DNA of 64,000 nucleotides. Source: Aselliscus stoliczkanus (lineage: Eukaryota > Chordata > Mammalia > Chiroptera > Hipposideridae). Shown piece by piece: positions 55,363 to 64,000 of the stretch. The number at the start of each line of letters is the position of its first letter. Within the stretch, counting starts at the first letter, position 1. Where the stretch lies: assembly GCA_033961575.1 (NCBI GenBank), contig CM066736.1:77834852-77898851 (forward strand), written 5' to 3'. A program made the position numbers and the translations under genes. The notes beneath the pieces are model-generated. The model ran no database searches and was not told where the DNA came from. It saw nothing but the letters and a program-made list of their open reading frames with translations.

Positions 55363-55601
55363 CACAGAGGGTGTTAAAAATGTATACACGTTTTAAGAAA
55401 GAAAAAAAACTGTATTAAAATTGTAATACTCAATATATACTGATAACAAAAGATGAAACCAGGTCGCGTTTCACTTCTGCAATTACAAGAGGTGCTCAAA
55501 GTGGTTACCATCAGCGTCCAGACACTTCTGATTACGGCGAACTACTGCTTGAGCAACATTGACCAAAGTGTCCACTTGTATACATTTTTTGACACCCCTG
55601 G
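55363..55601 (-). mobile_element. Deleted mariner (239 bp) keeping the transposase C-terminus
   Basis: TA-flanked (55361-55362, 55602-55603). On the minus strand it starts ccaggggtgtcaaaaaatgtatac, then an open segment reads VNVAQAVVRRNQKCLDADG, NHFEHLL, stop, a mariner-group C-terminus, followed by the other terminal repeat. It shares the deletion layout and sequence with 39872-40115, so both descend from one internally deleted element. Confidence 0.9.
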
Positions 55602-55609
55602 TATGTATC

Positions 55610-56300
55610 TACAAATTTGAGTAATTTGATAAGTTGTCAAGCAGATTCCTTCATTGGGAATGCTAATGGTCTGTTTTCTTGCAGAGTTAGAAATAGATAC
55701 CTCTGGTTTTGCTGCAAATAACGTATTTCTTCCAGTAGAGTTAAGACAATATTGCTGGGCTGAAACTAGTTAACAAAGCGATGATTTTATGTCATTGTGT
55801 CCTAACATCCAGTTAAAGTTCTGAGGTATTATTGACAGGTCAGAAACAGCCCTCTTCATTTACCTGCAAAATGTGGAAATAATGGGAACTTAATGTATTT
55901 TGCCTTCTTTAAAACGTACAACAGTGCTTCAGACTTGATGACTTTGAAATCTGTTGTTCTTTGCGGTGCACTGGTGCTTGGCTGCCTCACTTCATCATTG
56001 TGGCATTAATGATGCCACTAGTGGCTTGAGGCTTTAACTGGGTACTTGGGCCCAGCTACACAATAAAAGGGAAACCTATTAACATGACAATAATGCTAAC
56101 ACTGGGCACAGAGGCTTAATGCCACTAAACCACAAGCTTATTGGAATAAATAGAAAAAGCTTGAGTAAATTTTAGACATTTAGACATGATTGAAATCCAG
56201 AGGGAAATTGAATGATGATCAGATTTGACATAAAAATGTATTAGGGGCATAACATAACACATTATTTTGTATGTCTACTGTTTGTTAAACATCTTTGATT
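55610..56300. other. Unique DNA
   Basis: No gene or repeat recognised. Confidence 0.4.
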
Positions 56301-56310
56301 CCTTTTTTTT

Positions 56311-56671
56311 AAAAAGATTTTAATGGGGAATTGGGGGAGGGGAACAGACAAGTCTCTGTCCTTTTGTTCTTCAGTCTAGTGGAGGATATTGCTTCACTGG
56401 CCCATGTTAGTATCATCATTGCCCTCGGTCCCGGGCCTCTGGATGGCTGCTCACTGTGGCTATTGGCAGCTCACGCTAGCTGTCCGCCAATCACTGTAGC
56501 CTATGGCAGGCCACTGCAGCAGGGGCTGCAGCCTACATCGTCGCTGGGGCTCGCACAGCCCCGCTCCAGATGGAGCTGTTGTTAGCTGTAGAGGGCAGTG
56601 TCACTGGCCCTCATATGTGGGATCCGATCCGGGCGCTGGCATCTCAAGCCAGCTATGAACCAGTGCGCCCA
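56311..56671 (-). mobile_element. Bat tRNA-derived SINE, family A, long form (antisense)
   Basis: Antisense 3' end 'aaaaagattttaatgggg', then 'acagacaagtctctgtccttttgttcttcagtctagtggaggatattgcttcactggcccatg', a GC-rich zone, 'agctgtagagggcagtgtcactggccctcatatgtggg', and a damaged head. Approximate flanking repeats attcc(t/a)tttttttt. The open frame 56331-56585 is SINE-derived. Confidence 0.9.
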
Positions 56672-56709
56672 ATTCCATTTTTTTTTTAACTATATTACTT
56701 TTGTATCAT

Positions 56710-57310
56710 GTTGAAATTTTTTAAAATTTTTATTCTTTTATTAGTTTCAGTTGTACAAAATAACATAACAGTTAGACATTTACACCCTCACAAAGGTATA
56801 ACCCTCCTCCCCCAATCTACAACCCCTCTCACATCATGTATAGCTGTTACAATTCTATTAACTCTATTCCCTATGCTGTAATCCACATCCTGTGATTATA
56901 TAGGTATATATCTATATATCTATATATATATATATATATAGATATATATATATATAGATATATAGATATATAGATATAGATATTTACAGTTGACATTCAT
57001 TATTATTCAGCTTCAGGTGTACACTGCAGCGGTCGGTCAGGCACCTACACCATCCATGAAGTGGTCTTCCTAATAAGATAAGTGTTAATAGGATAATGAT
57101 CTCGCTTATATGTGGAATCTAAAGAACTGAATAAATGAGCAAACTAAACAGAAATAGTCTCAGAGATGTAGAGAAAAACCTGAGGCTTGCTAGATGGGAG
57201 GGAGGTGGGGATGAGGGAGAAGGTGAGGGGATTAGAAAGCATAGATTGGTAACTACAAGATTGCCACGGGGATAGGAAAGACTGTTTGAGGAATATAATC
57301 AACAAGGTTG
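56710..57310 (-). mobile_element. Bat L1 3' end (antisense) with 5' inversion
   Basis: 56710-57075 is the antisense L1 tail ('attagtttcagttgtacaaaataacataacag', 'cctatgctgtaatccacatcctgtgattatatag', a TA microsatellite, 'agttgacattcattattattcagcttcaggtg'). From about 57085 the text switches to sense L1 3' UTR ('atgatctcgcttatatgtggaatctaaagaactgaataaatgagcaaac', 'aactacaagattgccacgggg'). Opposite-strand halves of one L1 end side by side indicate twin priming. Confidence 0.72.
56898..56983. repeat. (TA)n/(TATAGA)n microsatellite inside an L1 tail
   Basis: About 85 bases of TA, TATC and TAGA units. Confidence 0.95.
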
Positions 57311-57314
57311 TAAA

Positions 57315-58610
57315 GATTTTTTATTCCTTCTTATACCAGCTTTCCCTAAGAGAAGGGCTCAACAAACACATTTCTGACCAATAGTTAAGCAACATTGAAC
57401 CAAACTCCACCCACCGCCTTCAGGGAATATTTGAAACCCGTGGTGAGGGGTGGGGAATGAGAAGGCTTTGGAAATGCTGTCTTCTTGCTCCTTGTTCTTC
57501 TCTCTCTGCATTTTTGGTAGTGAAACTTTAATCTCAGCATTCTCTTGGGAGGTTCCTTTGACTTGAAAAAGTTTGATGATATAAGTAAGGTGTAAAGAAA
57601 GGAAAGACAAAGCCTTGTTCTTTAACCCCAGTGCTGTTTTCTGCTTTTGGAAAGGGGTGTTTTGATGATTCTTTTTTTTCTGTGTGATACAGCCCACATG
57701 ACTGGAGTAAGAGGACACAGAGGGATTTAGGGTAGACCTCTATTAAGAATGGTTTTAAGTGTGCATTTTAAATTCCTTCTATGTTCCCAATAAAGACTTC
57801 CTGAAGCTTTTTATCCTCAGTCCAGATGATGTATGTGTGCTGTGTGTGCGTGCGTGCGTGTGTGTATGTGTGTGTGTGTGTGTGTAGCGTATGTGTGAGA
57901 TGACACAGTGGGTCACTTCTCTCTTCCTGGGAAGGATGAAATTGCTGAAAGACCCTCTGTTAACTACTGAAATTGAAGCATTGTGGGCACTCATGATGGG
58001 GAAAACTGCACCCCTAGACCAGGGTGAGGTGGGACTCCCAACAATTCCAGATAGGTAGAAGTTCCCATCACCGGTGTGCAGATTCACACTGGAGGAATTG
58101 TTAGAAAGGTGATGAGAAATATGGCAATATATTGGACATTAGTCAGTTACTGACTTTTTTTGGCCTTGTTATAATCCTTTGTTTAACTATAATCCTTTGA
58201 TACAACTAGTTTTACCCCACCGTTTATTTCCCTTAAGTTCTTGGTTACAAACCTTATGTCTCTTTATATAGGGTAAACCTTTGTAGAAACTGTTTAAACT
58301 GTGGGGACTTGGCAGGTGCCTAAACTACTAATGGTGAAAATTCGTTTTTGTTTGTTTTCTTTAAAAAAAAATAAAAAAAAATTCCCAGCTTTGAACACAG
58401 GCACCTTGGCCTATTTGTAGCTACTTTCCCCAGTATGCATAATAAATAAACCAAAGCACAGCCTTCCTGAAGGATTTTCCTTTGTTACATTAGTGTGTGT
58501 AGAATTATGACTTTTTATGTATATAAATCCTATTTCTATCCGCAAGGGCAAAGGGGAAAGCAGTGCTTCTTTCTTTTTATGGCTGTAGGTAGCTTGAATC
58601 ATTAGTGATT
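57315..58610. other. Unassigned DNA
   Basis: The 119-codon minus-strand frame at 57359-57718 begins in unique DNA, has a lysine/serine-rich sequence and no domain I recognise. A (TG)n tract lies at 57837-57890. No gene called. Confidence 0.4.
57837..57890. repeat. (TG)n microsatellite, interrupted
   Basis: GT/GC/GTAT units in a ~50-base run. The His-Thr repeat in the minus-strand frame across it is an artefact. Confidence 0.95.
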
Positions 58611-58614
58611 TGTT

Positions 58615-59705
58615 TTTTTGTTATTGAGGTATAATTGACATAGAATATTATGTTACAGGAGTACAGCATAATGATTTGATATTTGTACACATTGCAAAAA
58701 GATCACCAGAATAAGTCTAGTTAACATCCATCACCATACATTGTTACAATAAATTTTTTTTTCTCATCTCGTGAGGACTTTTAAGATCTTTCTTAGCAAC
58801 TTTCAAATATTACCTGTAGTCACCACGCTGTACACTACATACCCATGATTTAGGTATTTTATAAGTGGACGTGTATACCTTTCCACCCTCTTCACCCATT
58901 TCGCTTACCCCCTACTCCCTGCCTCTGGCAACTACCAATCTGTTCCCTGTATCTATGAGCTTGGTATGTGTGTGTTTCTTTAAGAGTCCACATTTAAGTG
59001 AGATCATATGGTATATTTGTCTTTGTCTGATTTATTTTACTTAGCATAATGCCCTCAAGATTCATCCATGCTGTTGCAAAAGGCAAGAGTTCATTCTTTT
59101 TTATGGCTAAATAGTATTCATTATAAAGATTACTTATATATCAATGGATACTTAGCTGTTATATATCTTGACTATTATAAATAATTCTTCAATGAACATG
59201 GGAGTGCAGATATCTTTTCAAATTGTTTTTGTCTGCATTGGATAAATACCCAGAAATGGAATTGCTGGGTCATATGGTAGTCCCATATTTAGTTTTTAGA
59301 GGAGACTATATTGTTTTCCATAGTGGCTGCACCAATTTACATGCCCACCACTAGTGCACAATTTGCTTTTCTTCGCATCCTTGTCAACACTTGTTATTTT
59401 TTCTTTCTGATAATAGCCATTCTAACAGATGTGAAGAGACATCTCATTGTGCCTTTGATTTGCATTTTCCTCATGATTAGTGATGTTGAGCACTTTTTCA
59501 TGTACCCATTGGCCACTTGTATGTCTTCTTTGGAAAAATGTTTATTCAATTCCTCTGTCCATTTTTTAATCATTTTTTTTTCCTATTGAGTTGAGTGAGT
59601 TCTTTATATATTTTGGACATTAACCCTTATCAGATATGTAATTTGCAAATATTTTCTCCCATTCACTAGGTTGCCTTTTCTTTTTGTTGATGTGAACATT
59701 CTTGT
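58615..59705 (-). mobile_element. LINE-1 3' UTR and ORF2 end (antisense)
   Basis: 'gttattgaggtataattgacatagaatattatgttac', 'caccaccc..' style 3' UTR with 'tcttagcaactttcaaatat', 'agtcaccacgctgtacactacat', 'ctggcaactaccaatctgttccctgtatctatgagcttgg', 'cttagcataatgccctcaagattcatccatgctgttgc', 'aaatggaattgctgggtcatatgg', 'cagatatgtaatttgcaaatattttctcccattc'. Better preserved than the 14.6-kb L1. No intact frame. Confidence 0.93.
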
Positions 59706-61745
59706 TTGAGAATACTAACTTATTTCACTGCTTATATCACCCAACACTCCATGAGGTAAGGAAAAACAGGTAGCACTTCTGCTGCCAGTCATGTACCACA
59801 ATTAAGTATTATTTTGGGCAATTTTGAAACATTACATGTTCATTGACAACTTGAATGATTTTCTTTGTTACATTAGTGTGTGAACCTGGTAGCATATAGT
59901 GAGTGGAGACCACAGATACTAAGCATCCTATAATGCACAATTCCACCTGCCCCCCAACAAAAAATTAAAATGTCAGTAGTGCTCAAGTCTAGAAATTTTG
60001 ATCTAATGGGACAACAAATACTTGTAGCCAGTCTTCCATATTGCAGAGGTAGTGCTAGGACCTTGAGGTAGCATAATCAGCACAGCAGATATCTCTTTAC
60101 CCCCATGGAGTACAGTTCATTTAGGAAGGCACACATTAAACAAGCAATACTGCTAAACTATGCTAACTCCTTTTCTTAAAGAAGGTTATGAGCTAGGTTA
60201 TGGGATATGATATAATTAGTACCAGGGGACTGGCAATAATTTAGCACACCATAGGATGGATGCTGCAACTCTTAAATCCCTAAATCTTCATGTGCTCACT
60301 CCTCCCAACTAGTGTTGCAGAGGATTTGAAATGTGGTGAAATACATGGATCTCTTCTTTAGGAATGTCACTATATGGTCATAAGGAAAGGCCAATGTGTA
60401 TAAAATACTGAGGGGCCAAGCAACTATATGTGTGTATATCATTGTGGTACAGGGGCATTAAATTTTAATCCTAATTGCAGTAGTTTTACATCTTTAAGTT
60501 TACTGGGTAAGAAGTGGATCTTCAGGCATTATAAAAGAAACAACAAAGAGAATAACAAAACTATTCATTTCTCCATGTTCTCCTTAAATTGTTGTTCATG
60601 TTTAGGCATGTTATGCATAATTCTAATGTTAAGATCCAACAAGGTTTTTATCCTGATTTTTTCCCATAAAGTCTGGTTTCCATTTTGATGGTGTATTCAA
60701 ATATATCACTTTTAACAGCTTCATAAATTTCCATTGTATCAATAGACTCTAATTTCCATAAAACATTTTCCCTATTGATAGACACTTAAAACCTCTTTAA
60801 TTTTACAGATGACAAAACTGAAGCCCAGAGATGTTGAATGGCTTAATTAAATAATTATAGGGTGACCGATAGTCTCCAATGGTGTTAAAAAATGATATAT
60901 AATTAATATAGAGAAATATAAAGGTTATTTCCCTAGGATTTACACAGCAGAAAGATAATGTGTGATTGTATATTTCCAAGGGGTCCTGTGAGTAGTGTTA
61001 AGGCCTCATGTTTGTAGTGCCATGATAGTAAGTGATCTTTTCTTTCCCATCCTTCCTTTAATTTGGTGGGATTTCCTCGGTACTTCCTGGGTTGCATGTG
61101 AAACACCCATTTTTTAGGGATTTAAGGTTTATGGTTTGTCATGTTGTAAGTAACACTAATGTTGCAGAGGATGATTAAAAGGAGGAAGATTGCTAGTTCT
61201 CTCATTAACGTTCTTTAATCTTACAATCCAGCCATTTTTAGTCTGAGAGTTTTGACAGTAGGTGCTTTTACATTGAAAAAGACAAGCAAAAGATAATTGC
61301 TTTGTGTCATGTATTAAAGGTCAAAAAAGATATTACTTTATGAAAAGTGAGAGAACACTATCAAAGCTGAGAAAACTATCATCAGTCTCTAGTAAAATAA
61401 ATTAGTAGACTATTAGCAAGGCAACTTTTGCACATTCTACTTACTATGAATCAAAAGCTAGACGAGGGACCTCTAGGCAGCAAGGGTAGAATGCTTATGA
61501 AGATAATAGGCAATATCTCACTTAGCGAGAACTACATTTTCACCTTTTAATAATCAGACTGTCTTTCAGTTGGAGAAGAAATGTCTATTTGACATTTACT
61601 GGTGGTTTTTTACAAGACTGTACTTAGGGTGTGTACTTCAGACATACAAGCTTTGCCATGAGGCATTCTTATTTTTCACTTATTTTTTTCTAATATTAAA
61701 GGCAGAAGATATTTAGTTCTTTTAAAATAATTTCTGTACAGAATT
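59706..61745. other. Mostly unassigned DNA
   Basis: A small antisense MIR trace lies at 60780-60850 ('acagatgacaaaactgaagcccagagatg'). The 86-codon frame at 60428-60688 has no domain. No gene recognised. Confidence 0.4.
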
Positions 61746-61749
61746 GTAT

Positions 61750-61930
61750 ACTTCCATTTACCAAGCACTTCCACAGAGACTTATCCCATTTAATTCTTCC
61801 AGTAACGCTGAGGCATGAGTGACCTTGTTCCCATTTTGCAGATGACAAAATAGATCCTCAGGGAATTATGCAGTACATTATATTCTAGCTCACACAGCTA
61901 AGAAGCATCCTAAGGCTAAATCTTCTCACT
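61750..61930 (-). mobile_element. MIR SINE (antisense)
   Basis: 'taccaagcacttccacagagacttatcccatttaattcttccagtaacgctgaggcatgag' and 'cccattttgcagatgacaaaatagatcctcaggg'. Confidence 0.85.
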
Positions 61931-63030
61931 CTAAAAGCTATGAAGTCAGAATTAGAATGCCTCAACCTGGGAAGATCGCATTGATCATTCTTTATATGAT
62001 GACTCTATCTGTAGACATCTGGTATTTTAAATGAATCTTAAAATCAAAATGCCCTGCTTTTATTTGTTAGGATTTTAATTATACTTGGATCTTCAAATGT
62101 TTACCACAAGAAGTATTATGGAAATTATATGTTGATTGTACTGAAGCAAAGAGCAATGAACTCATGAAGAAACTGAGATACTCACTGAGACCTAGCGACA
62201 GAGATCTAGTGACAACAAGCACTTGGCAAATATCGTGTTAGTGTCACTAGTCTTTTTTTTTTTTTAGCAATGATTTCTCTGATTATAAAAATATGGAAAT
62301 GTCAGATTTGGAGGGCAACTATAAAAGAAAAAAAACGAGGAAAATAAAAAGCCACCTACAATTCTGTCATGAAGAGATAACTATTCCTATGTTTTAGTGT
62401 CTTGTTTTCTACTGTGTTCTATGGAATAGTGCCCCAGGAGATATTAAAATAAAGCTTCTTAGAAAATTTAAACAGATAAATAAATAAACCAAAAAAGAAC
62501 ATATTTCTTTAGTACAAACCATTTAATATGCTAAGATGCACTGTGAGTCTCCAAGAGGAGAGAGATAATGTGCAGGATTGTGGGTTCTGTAGATACAGAG
62601 GAGCAGGAGAAGGGTGAGGAATCTAAAGTGATTTGATGCAAGTTGGCAGCACGTAGGCTCTATGAAGTTCGGGAAATCATTTATATTAATATGTGTAGAA
62701 GCAAGCCACCTATAAACTGTGAAAAAATAATGGGAGTTCTGGTGTCTTTTCTATGAGGTAGGCACTATGCCAGCTTTCTTTAAAATAGTTGCCTAGGGTA
62801 GACCTCACTCTGTGAAATATTATGCCCGCTTGATAGATGATGAAACTGATGGTTGCAGACAACACGCTCTACTTGATGGGTTACACTATGGACAGTCTGT
62901 CAGATGAATGGAGCAAAAGGTAAAAATATAAAATTCAATAACCAGGGTATGGCATAATTTCATAATAAATATTTTCTTTTACTAGTCATGAATAATAATT
63001 TCCCTTATCTGAAAGAGTTGTAACTTATTC
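61931..63030. other. Unassigned DNA
   Basis: A weak antisense MIR trace lies at 62755-62860. No gene recognised. Confidence 0.4.
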
Positions 63031-63035
63031 TTATA

Positions 63036-63191
63036 CAGTAAAACCTTGGATTGTGAGTAACTTGGCTTGCGAGTGTTCCCCAAGATGAGCAAACATTTCT
63101 AATACATTTTAACTTGGTAAACGAACGATGTCTTGCAATAGGAATAGTTTGTTTCCAGAACGAATTATGCCTGCAAACTAAGGTATTATTG
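63036..63191 (+). mobile_element. Tigger-like (pogo group) MITE, 156 bp
   Basis: 'cagtaaaaccttggattgtgagtaacttggcttgcgagtgttcc', 'gatgagcaaacatttctaatacattttaacttggtaaacgaacgatgtcttgcaatag', with an imperfect inverted terminal repeat at the right end (complement of 'caataataccttagtttgc') and TA at both edges (63034-63035, 63192-63193). No coding part. Confidence 0.82.
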
Positions 63192-63193
63192 TA

Positions 63194-64000
63194 TTTCCAT
63201 TGTTATGCTTATATTTGTCTAATTGTATTTGTTCTTGTATCAGAATACAACATAAAATTGCTCTGGTAGATACACAGCTCTCAGATAGGAACTAACTCCT
63301 TTTTTTAACCTAGAGGAATTAGGCTGCACTTTTGTAAGTTCTCTTTGAGATCCTTTCAACAGAAGTTATCAAATTTCAGGAAGCAGAAAGGGGGGTTATG
63401 GGAGTTAAGAAGATGGAGGAAGCAGGGAAACTGTGAGATGTAACAGTTCTAGGGTAGAAGTCTGGCTCTTCCTATCAGACCTCAGCTACCAGGAGGACAA
63501 ATTGTTGGTCTGGGTGTAGACTAAGTTTTCCTTGCTATCATGTGCTTCATTTGGGGACATATTTTTCTAGTGACATATTGGATCCTTTCTCTGCCAGCTA
63601 GTGATAATGATATTTTAAATCCTGTAGAGAATAACAGACATCTTCAGAGAAATGGTCCTTTTCTTCTAACAAGTCTTGCTTTCTGGAATTCCTAAAAAGA
63701 GTCATCATAGTTCCTCTTCTCTTTTGAAAACTGATACCCTCCATAGCACCTAAGCTCATATCCTTTGAACTCTAAAAGTAGGCATATGTTTCTGCACTTT
63801 TATTTGTGTTCAAAACCTGTTTTTTTAATATGTTGTTTTATTTTTGAAATTCAGCTTCATTATTTTCCAGTAGGTGTGGTAATAAAAGATTAAGCTGATC
63901 TGTGGTACAGACATAATTTTGGTTTATTGACTTTGTTTTGTTACTCTAACCTTCCTACAACCCCTCTTTTAAAAAAAAATAATAAAGATATTATAATCCA
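63194..64000. other. Unassigned DNA at the window end
   Basis: No gene or repeat recognised. It ends in an A-rich stretch. Confidence 0.4.

Noticed and set aside
57359..57718. 119-codon minus-strand frame
   Set aside because: Low-complexity Lys/Ser-rich composition, no domain, no splice or promoter context. Treated as chance.

Overview
The window looks like mammalian nuclear DNA, almost certainly from a bat. It is AT-rich, carries old pan-mammalian repeats (MIR, L2, degenerate L1), and has no dense coding, operons, rRNA or CRISPR. Three tRNA-derived SINE families point to bats. One has a head reading like 'ggctgagtggcgcattggttaagag' and, in its long form, a '..ccccaataaaatctt' 3' end. A second starts 'ggccggc.gagtggctcagttgg'. 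A third contains 'aacaccaaggttgccggttc' and ends '..ctggaaaaacacactgttcccc'. From memory I associate this style with rhinolophoid bats (horseshoe and Old World leaf-nosed bats). That lineage call is an inference and needs a library search.

No intact protein-coding gene is visible, and the window reads as intergenic or deep intronic sequence. The only recognisable gene-derived sequence is a dead processed copy of UBA52 (ubiquitin-L40 fusion) on the minus strand near 33.1-33.6 kb, inserted into an old L1. Two short open stretches with good splice signals (7855-7929 and 13784-14013) are offered as candidate exons at low confidence. Nearly all other short reading frames are chance, microsatellite or transposon translations.

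Layout. 0-9 kb: unique AT-rich DNA with MIR pieces and two long tRNA-SINEs (4.8-6.0 kb). 9-14.6 kb: two ~80-bp palindromic mariner-type MITEs in unique DNA. 14.6-16.7 kb: old antisense L1. 18.6-24.3 kb: short SINEs with clear target-site duplications, an antisense L2 and a mariner remnant. 24.6-30.6 kb: two sense L2 stretches, one carrying a 150-nt all-pyrimidine tract. 31.8-34.6 kb: a MITE, an old L1 hosting the UBA52 pseudogene, and a younger L1 3' end. 35-44 kb: mostly unique DNA with MIRs, a deleted mariner and a SINE. 45-52 kb: a nest of L1s with SINEs inside them, including a 5'-inverted L1 tail. 52-57.3 kb: SINEs, a MITE, a mariner and a second 5'-inverted L1. 58.6-59.7 kb: another antisense L1. 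63 kb: a Tigger-like MITE.

The most interesting signal is DNA-transposon derived. Four 79-81 bp near-perfect palindromes flanked by TA have the architecture of the primate MADE1 elements that gave rise to the miR-548 family. There are also deleted ~240-bp mariners that keep only the last codons of a transposase. The second point of interest is that the main SINE family exists as two discrete forms (short ~100-130 bp, long ~360-465 bp) sharing one head and one breakpoint.
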